A DNA stretch of 64,000 nucleotides from Achromobacter sp. MYb9. GTDB lineage: Bacteria; Pseudomonadota; Gammaproteobacteria; Burkholderiales; Burkholderiaceae_B. Below, one piece after another: positions 43,790-52,328 of the stretch (the first letter of the stretch is position 1; each line of letters begins with the position of its first letter). The DNA lies in the NCBI RefSeq assembly GCF_002975275.1, contig NZ_PCOQ01000007.1, forward strand, positions 124,001-188,000, given 5' to 3'. Made by a program: the position numbers and the translations under genes. The notes under the pieces were generated by a model. The model was not told where the DNA came from. It saw only the letters and a list, made by a program, of their open reading frames with translations, and made no database searches.

Positions 43790-44668
43790 TTGCCTTATCT
43801 ACGTAGAACTGTGTTGGCGCATCGCCGCGGCGCCTGGGCGTGCGCCGGCGTCGTGCTGGGATGGGCCTTGTTGATGCCAACGGCCGCGCATGCGCAGGCA
43901 GCGGCGCCCGCGCCGACTTACCTGAAGACCACCGAGCCGCTTGGCGGCGCCTTCGAGCTGGAAGGCTATCCCGAATCCAACCTGCGGCAAATCAAGTATC
44001 GCGGCAAGGTCTACCGGCCCCTGAACGCGTACGAGTTCATTTATGTCAAGGCACTGGGCCCGATGCAAGGCGGCCAGCCGATGCTGTTGGCGGTGTCCAA
44101 CGACTTCATGGGGGTGGGCACGATACTGATCGCCGTGCAGAACGACACGCCGCTTGCGCGCGTGTTGAGCCCGACCGTCGATATCCGCGACCCCGACATG
44201 GGGCTGGCGCAGCCGGGGCGGCAGGACCTGCTGCTGTTCACGGCGGGGTCGCGCGCGTTGGTCACGTCCACGGGGCAGGTGCTGTGGTTCGAGCACGCAT
44301 TGCCCAAGGAATATGTGCATTCCATTCCGCTCCTGGTGTCGGTGTCGCCGGACAACCGCCATGGCGCATTGCTGCTGGACAACGAGATCCGGCTGAGCGT
44401 GTCCGACAAAGGCCCGTATGCCAGCGTGCCGTTCACCAAGGCGATGCAACAGAACGCGTTCAAGGCGGCATGGGACCAGAGCTATGCACAGGCCAAACAG
44501 GCGCTGCACGAAGGCAAGCGTATCGACCAGCGCCGCCTCTACGCCAATCTGAAGGCGGAGTGGGTCAACCGGAATTTTCGATGGCAGCAAACGCAGGACG
44601 GCTGGCAGTTCATCGGGCAGGGCCTGAAGCCCGTCGCGCTTGCCGGCAAACCCCGTCAGGAGCGATGA
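43790..44668 (+). CDS. Exported protein of unknown function
   Basis: A 292-residue secreted protein. The signal peptide is basic at its start with a hydrophobic core and cleavage near AHA (about 35). The rest is beta-rich without a recognised domain; a WQQTQDGWQFIG segment sits near the C-terminus. TTG 43790 is proposed because AAGGA lies just upstream, but GTG 43811 could also be used. It is followed after five bases by a lipoprotein gene, so both probably act together in the cell envelope. Confidence 0.65.
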   Translation: MPYLRRTVLAHRRGAWACAGVVLGWALLMPTAAHAQAAAPAPTYLKTTEPLGGAFELEGYPESNLRQIKYRGKVYRPLNAYEFIYVKALGPMQGGQPMLLAVSNDFMGVGTILIAVQNDTPLARVLSPTVDIRDPDMGLAQPGRQDLLLFTAGSRALVTSTGQVLWFEHALPKEYVHSIPLLVSVSPDNRHGALLLDNEIRLSVSDKGPYASVPFTKAMQQNAFKAAWDQSYAQAKQALHEGKRIDQRRLYANLKAEWVNRNFRWQQTQDGWQFIGQGLKPVALAGKPRQER

Positions 44669-44672
44669 CGTG

Positions 44673-45326
44673 ATGCCCCTATTTCAAGGATTGCGCGGCT
44701 TGGCGCTTGCCTGCATGTTGTTGCTTGCGGGGTGCGCGGGCCGCGCCGATGTCTACGAGAAACACGTCCGCGCCGAAGACGCCAACCCGGCCGATGTGGC
44801 GTTGACGCTTGACGTCGCGTTTGCGCAAGCCCCCGATTACGAGCCGAAGACGAACGAGTACGGGTCGGAAACCAAACGGCTGGAATATTCCGGCTATCCC
44901 AGCCTGGACGTGCCGTTCTACCAGAAGGGCGTGGGTTTCGATCTGGGCGTGCTGGGCGACCCCCGGGCGCTGCTGGCCTTGCCATACCCGTCGCCCGCCA
45001 TTCGGACGACCGCCGCGCAGCTGAAGATTTTTGGCGAACGCCTGGACGCCACGCACTATCGCTTCGTGGTGCTGCCGCGGCCGGGATGGAGCAGCATGAA
45101 CAGCTTTCAGGTTGCGTTTGCCATCAACGGCCGGCGCGAAGGCATGACGTTTGCCTACAGCCCGAAAACGGTGTGCGAAAGCCGCTTCGATGTCACGACG
45201 CCGACATATGGGTTCGGGATGTCGGTTGCGGCCAGCTTTCCGGGCGGCAAGCCCGGTTGCCTGAAGGCCTGCGATGCGCGGCCGGGGTACCCGGGGCAGT
45301 GCGCCTTCTTTTCCGGCGTCGACTAG
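44673..45326 (+). CDS. Putative lipoprotein of unknown function
   Basis: A 217-residue protein with a classic lipobox, LLLAGC (Cys 21), so it should be lipid-anchored. The mature part has an aromatic-rich beta pattern and a C-terminal cysteine group (PGCLKACDARPGYPGQC). AGGAG precedes GTG 44670 and ATG 44673; the ATG is used. It is coupled to the exported protein upstream. No domain was recognised. Confidence 0.72.
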   Translation: MPLFQGLRGLALACMLLLAGCAGRADVYEKHVRAEDANPADVALTLDVAFAQAPDYEPKTNEYGSETKRLEYSGYPSLDVPFYQKGVGFDLGVLGDPRALLALPYPSPAIRTTAAQLKIFGERLDATHYRFVVLPRPGWSSMNSFQVAFAINGRREGMTFAYSPKTVCESRFDVTTPTYGFGMSVAASFPGGKPGCLKACDARPGYPGQCAFFSGVD

Positions 45327-45335
45327 GACGCCGGA

Positions 45336-46262
45336 TCAGCCCGTCAGGTCCTTGACCGCGTTTTCGACCAGGCCCTGCAACCACGCCAGGGCAGCGTCGG
45401 CGGGCGCGCGCCGGCTGCATACCATGTCGATGCCAAAGGGGCCGGGGTCCACCTCGGGCGGCAAGGGACGCAGGCTCAGGTTCTGGCCCGCCAACCGCAA
45501 GGCGGCACGGCGCGCCAGGGTGGCGATCAGGTCCGTGCCCGCCACCGCGTGCGGCAACGCGACGATATGGGCGAAGGTGCAGGCGACGCGGCGCTTGCGG
45601 CCCAGCCGCGCCAGGCCGGTATCCACCACGCCGCGCGCCGACCCGTCATCGCTGGGCGCGAACAGCGCATGCGGCAGGGCCACATAGCGGTCCAGGTCCA
45701 GCTTGCGGCCGCGCAGGGCCGGATGCTGCTTGTCGGCGATGCAGACGAACGATTCTTCGTATAGACGGGCAACGCGCATGCGTTTGGGCGGCGTCAGGTG
45801 GCCGCCGATGGCGATATCCACGGTGCCGTTGTCCAGTTGTTCATAAATGGAGGCGCGGTCCAGCCGGGTCACGCGCAGGTCTGCCTCGGGCGCTTCGCGC
45901 CGCAGCCGGGCGACGATGTGCGGCACCAGGACGACGTCGGCATAGTCGCTGGCGGCGAGCGTGAAGCGACGGCCATCGGCGGCCGCCGGGTCGAAACCGG
46001 CGCCTTGCGCCAGCGCGCGGCGAATCTGGTCCAGCGCGTTGCGGATGGCCGGCATCAGCGCCACGGCATGGTCGGTGGGCTGCATGCCGTCGGCGGTGCG
46101 CACGAAGAGCTCGTCGTTGAAGACGCGGCGCAGCCGGTTCAGCGCGCTGCTGACCGAGGGCTGGGCACGGTGAATGCGCTGACCGGCCAGCGTGACATTG
46201 CGGGTGTCGTACAGCGCTTCGAAGGCGACCAGCAGGTTCAGGTCTACGGCGGATAAATTCAT
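45336..46262 (-). CDS. LysR-family regulator, NodD/SyrM-like branch
   Basis: A 308-residue LysR protein with the NodD-style start NLSAVDLNLLVAFEALYDTRNVTLAG and HTH RAQPSVSSALNRLRRVFND. The effector domain follows from about 95. ATG 46262 is chosen because this N-terminus begins there. It is divergent from the pyroglutamyl-peptidase gene across 92 bases and probably regulates the pcp-hydrolase unit. Confidence 0.9.
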   Translation of the reverse strand: MNLSAVDLNLLVAFEALYDTRNVTLAGQRIHRAQPSVSSALNRLRRVFNDELFVRTADGMQPTDHAVALMPAIRNALDQIRRALAQGAGFDPAAADGRRFTLAASDYADVVLVPHIVARLRREAPEADLRVTRLDRASIYEQLDNGTVDIAIGGHLTPPKRMRVARLYEESFVCIADKQHPALRGRKLDLDRYVALPHALFAPSDDGSARGVVDTGLARLGRKRRVACTFAHIVALPHAVAGTDLIATLARRAALRLAGQNLSLRPLPPEVDPGPFGIDMVCSRRAPADAALAWLQGLVENAVKDLTG

Positions 46263-46354
46263 GTGGTCAATAGTACGAATAGTGATTATCGATTTCAACA
46301 ATTCGATGGTGCGCTTCTACCATGACCGGCATGGAACCAAAAAAGGAAACCGCC

Positions 46355-47002
46355 ATGCCCACCGTCCTGATCACCGGCATCGAACCCTTCGATGGCGAAT
46401 CGCTCAACCCGTCATGGGAGGCCGCGCGCCATATGGATGGGTTGGAAATCGGCGGCGCGCGCGTGGTGGCGCGCCAGTTGCCCTGCGTGATCGGCAAGGT
46501 GGTGGACGTGTTGCGGCAGGCGATCGACGAGGTGCGGCCGGATCTGGTGATTTGCCTGGGACAGGCGGGCGGACGCAGCGACGTCACCGTCGAACGCGTG
46601 GCGATCAACGTGGTGGATGCGCGCATCCCCGATAACGAGGGCCATCAGCCCATCGATGAACCTGTCGTGCAGGGCGGCCCCGCCGCGTACTTCTCGTCGC
46701 TGCCCATCAAGGCCATCGTGCGGGATTTGCGGGCAGGCGGCGTGCCGGCGTCGGTGTCGCTGACGGCGGGCACGTACAACTGCAACACCATTTTTTATGG
46801 GTTGGCCCATTTCATCGCGACGGAACGGCCGACCTTGCGCGGCGGATTCGTGCATGTGCCGTACCTGCCCGAAATGGCCACCCGCCATCCCGGCGCGCCC
46901 AGCCTGGCGCTGGAGGTGCTGCTGCACGGCGTGAAGATCATGGTGGCGACCTCGCTGACCGTGACGCAGGACGTCAAGCTGAGCGGCGGCGCGCTGCACT
47001 GA
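46355..47002 (+). CDS. pcp: Pyroglutamyl-peptidase I
   Basis: A 215-residue cysteine peptidase that removes N-terminal pyroglutamate from peptides in the cytoplasm. All catalytic residues are visible: Glu in TVERVAINV (80), Cys in [11 protein letters not shown] (143) and His in FVHVPYLPE (167), one residue off the usual numbering. The opening [18 protein letters not shown] is characteristic. ATG 46355 follows AAGGAAA. It is followed by an alpha/beta hydrolase gene 13 bases later, so the two form an operon divergent from a LysR regulator. Confidence 0.95.
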   Translation: MPTVLITGIEPFDGESLNPSWEAARHMDGLEIGGARVVARQLPCVIGKVVDVLRQAIDEVRPDLVICLGQAGGRSDVTVERVAINVVDARIPDNEGHQPIDEPVVQGGPAAYFSSLPIKAIVRDLRAGGVPASVSLTAGTYNCNTIFYGLAHFIATERPTLRGGFVHVPYLPEMATRHPGAPSLALEVLLHGVKIMVATSLTVTQDVKLSGGALH

Positions 47003-47014
47003 CAAGGAGAAACG

Positions 47015-47929
47015 ATGATGGAAACACTGGCAAGCGCGGACGCGTTTTCGTTGGACGGCGTGGCGTTCCGCCATCGGCGGGTATCGGCGGGCGGCTTGGG
47101 TTATCACGTGGTGGAAGGGGGCACGGGCCCCGCGCTGATTCTGTTGGCGGGCTTTCCGCAGAGCTGGTACGCGTGGCGCCGGGTCATGCCGTTGCTGGCG
47201 CCGCATTTCCGCGTGTTCGCCGTGGACCTGCCGGGGCAAGGCGATTCGGACAAGCCGCTGGATGGCTACGATACGCGCACGGCCGGTGAACGGTTGCGCG
47301 CCTTGTTCCATGCCATGGGCCTGACACGCTATGCGCTGGCGGGGCATGACATCGGGGCCTGGATCGCGTATCCCTACGCGGCGCGCTATGCCCCCGAGGT
47401 TGAACGCGTGGTGCTCCTGGACGCCAACATCCCGGGGGTGACGCTTCCGCCTGCCATCGAACTGGGGCCAGACAACTGGAGAAGCTGGCACTTTTTGTTC
47501 AATAGCGTGCCCGATCTGCCTGAAGCCTTGCTGGCCGGGCGGGAACGCGTCCTGATCGAATGGTTCTTCTCCCGCAAGACCGCCAACAAGCCGGGGGTCT
47601 TCAGCCGGGCCGACATCGATGAATACGAACGCGTCTATCAAACCCTGGGCGGCCTGCGGGGCATGTTGGGGTACTACCGCGCGGTGGTTGAAGACGCGGC
47701 GCAGAACCGGGCGTTGCGCGCAACCCCGCTGACGGTGCCGGTGCTGGCGCTGGGCGGGGCGCAGGGCAGCGCGCCCGACTTGCACCAGGCACTGAAGCCA
47801 TTGGCGCGCGATTTGCAGGGCGGTGTGCTGGACGATTGCGGCCACTATCTGCCCGAAGAGCAGCCTCGTGAACTGGCGCATCGCATGCTGGCGTTCCTGA
47901 AGCAACCCGCCGCGCCATCCCGCGCGTAG
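47015..47929 (+). CDS. Alpha/beta hydrolase, epoxide-hydrolase/dehalogenase-like
   Basis: A 304-residue alpha/beta hydrolase. The oxyanion segment LLAGFPQSW, the nucleophile Asp in AGHDIGAW and the catalytic His in DDCGHYLPEEQP match epoxide hydrolases and haloacetate dehalogenases, which use Asp rather than Ser. A cap domain lies between about 150 and 230. Tandem ATG codons begin the gene. It sits after pcp; the physiological substrate is unknown, and detoxification is only a guess. Confidence 0.88.
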   Translation: MMETLASADAFSLDGVAFRHRRVSAGGLGYHVVEGGTGPALILLAGFPQSWYAWRRVMPLLAPHFRVFAVDLPGQGDSDKPLDGYDTRTAGERLRALFHAMGLTRYALAGHDIGAWIAYPYAARYAPEVERVVLLDANIPGVTLPPAIELGPDNWRSWHFLFNSVPDLPEALLAGRERVLIEWFFSRKTANKPGVFSRADIDEYERVYQTLGGLRGMLGYYRAVVEDAAQNRALRATPLTVPVLALGGAQGSAPDLHQALKPLARDLQGGVLDDCGHYLPEEQPRELAHRMLAFLKQPAAPSRA

Positions 47930-48036
47930 CGGCTGCGTTTCCCCGGCACACCGGCTATTTCCACATTGCCTATCGGTATTTGTTGAGGCCCTGCGCCGCA
48001 CCTATTCTGTTTTTACCGAACAGACAGGGGCGGCAT

Positions 48037-48123
48037 ATGAGCACGATGGTACACACGCGGCGGGACATCCTGCCGCTGCCCGGCGATTTCATTTATCGGG
48101 CCGACGCGGGAGCCGCGGCATGA
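48037..48123 (+). CDS. Short upstream reading frame coupled to a Bug gene
   Basis: A 28-codon frame begins ATG AGC ACG, with AGGGG upstream, and its stop overlaps the start of the Bug gene (ATGA). The peptide begins MSTMVHTRRD and ends in an Ala-rich tail. It could be a leader peptide that couples translation, or the end of a decayed gene. No homology is recognised. Confidence 0.4.
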   Translation: MSTMVHTRRDILPLPGDFIYRADAGAAA

Positions 48124-49154
48124 GCGTGATTCGCAAGTTGTTCCGCCCGTCCGGATGGCGGGCGGGCGCGGGGTTGCTGGCGGGCGTGGTGCTGGGGGCA
48201 GGGCTGTTAAGCAATTTTGCTGGCTCCGCGCCGGTGCCGGGTGAAGGCGCCAACCGGTATCCGAACCGTCCGGTCAAGATCATCGTGCCGGTGTCGGCCG
48301 GCGGTAGCGCCGACAAGCTGGCGCGCACGGTGGCGCAGAAACTCAGCGAAAAGTGGCATCAAAGCGTGGTGGTCGAGAATCAGCCCGGCGCCAGCAGCGC
48401 CATCGGCAATGCCGCGGTCGCGCATGCGCGGGGTGACGGCTACACCTTGCTGCTGAGCGGCGACGCCCTGTCGCTGAACGCCTTGCAGCCGGGCAAGCTG
48501 CCCTATGACCCGGTGAAGGACCTGCAGGGGGTGACCAAGGCGGTGGTGAACCCGCAACTGCTGGTGGTGCGGCCCGGGTTGGGCGTGACGTCATTCCAGG
48601 AATTCGTGGCGCTGGTCAAGCGGCGTCCGGGCGAGATATCGCTGGGGTTGCCCGGCGGCACCGGCAGTTTGCAGCATCTGGCGGTGGAACTGCTGAACGA
48701 GCGCATCGGAGCCAAAACCAATCAAATCCCGTATCCGGGGGGCGGGCCGGCCACGCTGGACGTGCTGGGCGGCCATGTGGACGCCATGCTGATCACGCTG
48801 GCCGCGGCCACCGAGAACGTCCGCAACGGCAAGCTCGTGGCGCTGGCCGTCACCACGCCGTACCGCTCCAAGGCGTTGCCGCAGGTGCCGACGATCCAGG
48901 AAGCGGGGATACCCGGCTACGGGGTCGAAAGCTGGCAAGGGTTTTCGGTGCCGGCTTCGACGCCGCGCGCCATTGTGGACCGGATCAACCGGGACGTGGT
49001 GGCGGTGCTGCGCGAACCCGAGACCGCGGCGCTGCTGGAGAACCAGGGCTTCACCATCGCGGCGACCACGCCCGAAGCCGTCGACCAGACCGTGCGGGAC
49101 GACATCGCGACGTACCGGCGGGTGATCGCTTCTGCCGAAGTGAAGCTTAAGTAG
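48120..49154 (+). CDS. Bug-family periplasmic receptor (TctC type)
   Basis: A 344-residue receptor with an N-terminal hydrophobic signal (GAGLLAGVVLGAGLL) and Bug motifs VKIIVPVSAGGSADKLAR, VENQPGASSA, ARGDGYT and QIPYPGGGPATLD. The signal lacks a sharp cleavage motif, so it may remain anchored. Its start overlaps the stop of a short upstream frame. It precedes the sulfur-related operon by 150 bases, with a hairpin between, and may bind a related solute. Confidence 0.85.
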   Translation: MSVIRKLFRPSGWRAGAGLLAGVVLGAGLLSNFAGSAPVPGEGANRYPNRPVKIIVPVSAGGSADKLARTVAQKLSEKWHQSVVVENQPGASSAIGNAAVAHARGDGYTLLLSGDALSLNALQPGKLPYDPVKDLQGVTKAVVNPQLLVVRPGLGVTSFQEFVALVKRRPGEISLGLPGGTGSLQHLAVELLNERIGAKTNQIPYPGGGPATLDVLGGHVDAMLITLAAATENVRNGKLVALAVTTPYRSKALPQVPTIQEAGIPGYGVESWQGFSVPASTPRAIVDRINRDVVAVLREPETAALLENQGFTIAATTPEAVDQTVRDDIATYRRVIASAEVKLK

Positions 49155-49185
49155 TGCGGTTCCGTGTCATATCGTTATAGGCGCG

Positions 49186-49216
49186 GGCGCGTCTTCCCCC
49201 GGGGAAACGACGCGCC
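49186..49216. other. Stable nested hairpin upstream of the sulfur operon
   Basis: Arms GGCGCGTC and GACGCGCC (8 bases, exact) enclose an inner TTCCCC/GGGGAA stem. It lies 32-62 bases after the Bug stop. It may end Bug transcription or form a leader structure, although no T-tract follows directly. Confidence 0.5.
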
Positions 49217-49217
49217 G

Positions 49218-49231
49218 CATATTGATATCTG
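49218..49231. promoter_or_regulatory. CATATTGATATCTG site upstream of the sulfur operon
   Basis: An AT-rich island directly after a GC hairpin, 75-88 bases before the first gene of the operon. It shares CATATNNAnA with sites at 6071, 56565 and 58020. Its CTGAAAGTC extension also recurs upstream of the AhpD-like operon near 9683-9695. Confidence 0.4.
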
Positions 49232-49305
49232 AAAGTCTTCTTTGTCTTGCCGGCCCGCGGCCCGCAGCATGGACCTCCGTTCAATGCACACGACAAGACG
49301 ACAAC

Positions 49306-50142
49306 ATGGCAATCCGCAAGACATCGGGCCACGCCCGCACCGCAATCGCGCTGGCGCTGGCATGCGCCGCCGGCGCCGCCCACGCCGACGCCACGCTGGA
49401 CAAGATCAAAGCGCGCGGCACTGTCACGATTGGCGTGCTGGCCAACGGCGGGGTGTTCGGTTCGCTGGACCCCGCCACGCAGCAACTGGTGGGCTGGAAC
49501 CCGGAGCTGGCGCGCGAGCTGGCCCGGGGCCTGGGCGTGAAGGCCGAGCTGGTGCAGGTGCAGACCGCCACCCGAACGCAGTTCCTGATTTCCGGCAAGG
49601 TGGATCTGCTGATCGCGTCGATGGAGCTGAATCCGGAGCGTGCGGACATTCTGGGCTATGCCCCCACGCCGTTCTTCCGCGTGGGCGGCGCCGCCGCGAC
49701 CTTGAAGACGAGCGGCATCGCGACGTGGGAGGACCTGCGTGGCAAGCCCGTGTGCGTATCGCAGGGCAGCAGCTTCGCCCGGCCGCTGTCGGCCGACTAC
49801 GGCGCGGTGGTCAAGGGCTATAAAAGTTCGTCGGATTCCTTGCTGGCGTTGCGGGGCGGCCAATGCGTGGCAGCCGTGCACGATTCCACCCTGATCCATC
49901 CGTTGCTGCGCAGCAATCCCGAATGGGCCGATTATCACGCGCCCATCGCGACCGAGGTGCTGCCGGCCAATTCCGTTGTGTGGACCCGCAAGGGCGAGGC
50001 CGACACCATCGCCGCCGTCGACAAGGTGGTGCAGGACTGGCATCGCACGGGCTGGCTGATCGCCACCGAAAAGCGCCTGGGGATCGAGCCGGCGCAGCCC
50101 CTGCTGCAGGAACTCAACGCGAAATTCAAGCAAGGCAGCTGA
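49306..50142 (+). CDS. Amino-acid-type ABC transporter binding protein (first of tandem pair)
   Basis: A 278-residue periplasmic binding protein with signal peptide ending near AHA (about 27) and the family start ATLDKIKARGTVTIGV. It keeps TATRTQFLISGKVDLLIA and a VCVSQGSSFARPL segment. It shares its whole layout with the next protein, so the pair comes from a duplication. Such proteins deliver an amino acid to a polar-amino-acid permease. The start at 49306 is set by the signal peptide. Two receptors for one permease pair suggest two related ligands. Confidence 0.88.
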   Translation: MAIRKTSGHARTAIALALACAAGAAHADATLDKIKARGTVTIGVLANGGVFGSLDPATQQLVGWNPELARELARGLGVKAELVQVQTATRTQFLISGKVDLLIASMELNPERADILGYAPTPFFRVGGAAATLKTSGIATWEDLRGKPVCVSQGSSFARPLSADYGAVVKGYKSSSDSLLALRGGQCVAAVHDSTLIHPLLRSNPEWADYHAPIATEVLPANSVVWTRKGEADTIAAVDKVVQDWHRTGWLIATEKRLGIEPAQPLLQELNAKFKQGS

Positions 50143-50208
50143 GCCGGGCCGGGAACGGAAAGAAGACATGGCGCTTATCTGCGCGCAGCAATCGGGAAGG
50201 AAACAGTA

Positions 50209-51072
50209 ATGAAGATGGGAATGAAAGCGGCGGCCGCCTTGGCCGTCCTGGCCGGATTGGCCTCGGGCGCCGCACAGGCGGACGCGACCCTGGACAAGGT
50301 CAAGCAGCGCGGCAAGATCGTGATCGGCGTGGACGGGGCCAGCCCGCCATTCGGCATCCTGGATCCGGCAACCGGCAAAGTCGGCGGCTTTCAGACCGAA
50401 CTGGGCGAAGACATCGCCCGCCGCCTGGGCGTAACGCTGGAAACCGTGCCGGTCACCGCGTCCACGCGCGTGCAGTTCCTGCAGGCGGGCAAGGTCGACC
50501 TGTTGATTGCCAACATCCAGTGGACGCAAGAGCGCAGCGAGATCCTGAGCTATGCGCCCACGCCCTATAACCTGGTGGGCGGCGCGGCGATGGTGTCCAA
50601 GCAAAGCGGCATCAAACGCTGGGAAGACCTGAAGGGCAAGGTGGCTTGCGTGTCGCAGGGCAGCAATTTCGCCAAGCCCTTGCAGGACACCTATGGCGCG
50701 GTGGTCAAGGGCTTGCGCAACATCCCCGAATCGTTGCTGGCGTTGAAGGGCGGCAGTTGCGACGCGTCGGTGCACATCCAGCCAGCACTGTATGAAACGC
50801 TGCACGGTCCGAACGGCAAGGAATGGAACGACTTCGAACTGGCCACGTCCGACCCGTTGATCCCGTCGCCCACGGTCATCTGGACGCGCCGCAATGAAGC
50901 CGACACGCGCGCCTTCGTCGACGGCGTGATCCGGGATTGGCTGAAGACAGGCCTGTTGGTGAAGGAAGCCGATCGCTTCGGGGTGCCAGGGGACTATCTG
51001 AAGCAAGCAACCGCGCAGGCGCAAGCCGGCAAGTTCGATAGCGCGCCGGCCGAGGCGCAGGCCAAGCCATGA
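50209..51072 (+). CDS. Amino-acid-type ABC transporter binding protein (second of tandem pair)
   Basis: A 287-residue binding protein paralogous to the one upstream: ATLDKVKQRGKIVIGV, then STRVQFLQAGKVDLLIANIQW, and ACVSQGSNFAKPL. Cleavage after a signal peptide is expected near AQA (about 24). The opening IGVDGASPPFGILD is more typical of amino-acid receptors than that of the first copy (IGVLANGGVFGSLD), so the ligand pockets differ. Its stop overlaps the aminotransferase start (ATGA). Confidence 0.9.
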   Translation: MKMGMKAAAALAVLAGLASGAAQADATLDKVKQRGKIVIGVDGASPPFGILDPATGKVGGFQTELGEDIARRLGVTLETVPVTASTRVQFLQAGKVDLLIANIQWTQERSEILSYAPTPYNLVGGAAMVSKQSGIKRWEDLKGKVACVSQGSNFAKPLQDTYGAVVKGLRNIPESLLALKGGSCDASVHIQPALYETLHGPNGKEWNDFELATSDPLIPSPTVIWTRRNEADTRAFVDGVIRDWLKTGLLVKEADRFGVPGDYLKQATAQAQAGKFDSAPAEAQAKP

Positions 51073-52328
51073 CCGCCAAGATGACCTCAACCCTGTTTCC
51101 CGGCGTGTTGTCGCGGCGCGCACGCAGCGCCGAGCTGTCTCCCATCGCCGCTGCCGGCGCCCGGGCGGCGCGGCTGGCGGCCGAGGGCCGCTCGATCATC
51201 GTGCTGACCTCCGGCGAACCCGACTTCGACACGCCGGCCCCGATCAAGGATGCCGCCCGCGCGGCGCTGGAGCGCGGCCAGACCAAGTACACACCCACCG
51301 CGGGCACGGCAGCGCTGCGCGGCGCCGTGGCCGACGGCTATCGGCAACGTCATGGCCTGGACGTCGACCCGTCCGGCGTGATCGTTTCCAATGGCGGCAA
51401 GCAGGTGATCTACCTGGCGTTGAACGCCACCCTGGACGACGGCGACGAAGTCATCGTGCCGGCGCCGTACTGGCCCACGTTCCCGGATGCGGTGCGGATC
51501 AACGGCGGCGTGCCCGTCATTGTCGGCACGCAAGCGGAAAACGGCTTCAAGTTGACGCCCCAGGCGTTGCGCGACGCGATCACGCCGCGCACCAAGTGGC
51601 TGATCCTGAACTCGCCCAGCAATCCGACCGGAGCGGTCTACACGGCCGATGAACTGCTGGCGCTGGCCGACGTGCTGCGCGGCGCGCCGCATGTGCTGGT
51701 GCTGTGGGACGAGATGTACGAAGAAATCTGGTTCGGCCAGGCGCCCGCGCACTGGCTGCGCGTCGCGCCCGACCTGGCCGGCCGCACGCTGGTGGTGAAC
51801 GGCGTGTCCAAGGCCTACGCCATGACGGGGTGGCGGATCGGCTGGGGCGTGGGCCCGGAGGCCCTGATCCACGCGCTGGAGGCCGTGCAGTCGCAAGTGT
51901 CGTCGGGCCCCAGTTCGGTGGGGCAGGCGGCGGCGTTGGCGGCCCTGCAGGGCGTGGCGGACGATTTCGTGCTGACCGCCCGCGCCGCCTACGGGCGCCG
52001 CGCGCAACGGGTCGTGGACGGACTGGCGGCGGTGCCCGGTGTGCAGGTGCACGCCCCGCAGGGGTCGTTTTTCGCCTGGATCGGCGTGGGCGGGTTGATC
52101 GGCGCGGTGCGTCCGGACGGCCGGCGCATCGAAGACGACGGCGATGTCGTGGACTGGCTGCTGGCGTCCGAAGGAGTGGCGGTGGTACGCGGCGCGGCAT
52201 ATGGTTTGTCGCCGTATCTGCGGCTGTCGTTCGCCGCGTCGGACGCGAATATCGACGCGGCGCTTGCGCGTGTCGGTCGCGCGGTGGCGGCATTGTCGCT
52301 GCCGCTGCCGCGGGAGGCCATCGCATGA
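51069..52328 (+). CDS. Class I pyridoxal-phosphate aminotransferase (AspC-like)
   Basis: A 419-residue fold-type I aminotransferase. The conserved Asn is in SPSNPTGAVY (185), the cofactor Asp in VLWDEMYEE (214) and the Schiff-base Lys in NGVSKAYAMTGWRIG (248). It transfers an amino group from an amino acid to a keto acid. Both ends are coupled by overlapping stops and starts to a binding-protein gene and a permease gene, so it acts on the imported amino acid or its product. It could deaminate a sulfur amino acid to the corresponding keto acid; specificity is not readable. Confidence 0.9.
   Translation: MTAKMTSTLFPGVLSRRARSAELSPIAAAGARAARLAAEGRSIIVLTSGEPDFDTPAPIKDAARAALERGQTKYTPTAGTAALRGAVADGYRQRHGLDVDPSGVIVSNGGKQVIYLALNATLDDGDEVIVPAPYWPTFPDAVRINGGVPVIVGTQAENGFKLTPQALRDAITPRTKWLILNSPSNPTGAVYTADELLALADVLRGAPHVLVLWDEMYEEIWFGQAPAHWLRVAPDLAGRTLVVNGVSKAYAMTGWRIGWGVGPEALIHALEAVQSQVSSGPSSVGQAAALAALQGVADDFVLTARAAYGRRAQRVVDGLAAVPGVQVHAPQGSFFAWIGVGGLIGAVRPDGRRIEDDGDVVDWLLASEGVAVVRGAAYGLSPYLRLSFAASDANIDAALARVGRAVAALSLPLPREAIA

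Noticed and set aside
46282..46305. CGAAT...ATTCG dyad between LysR and pcp genes
   Set aside because: Arms are only five bases and widely spaced, so chance is likely.
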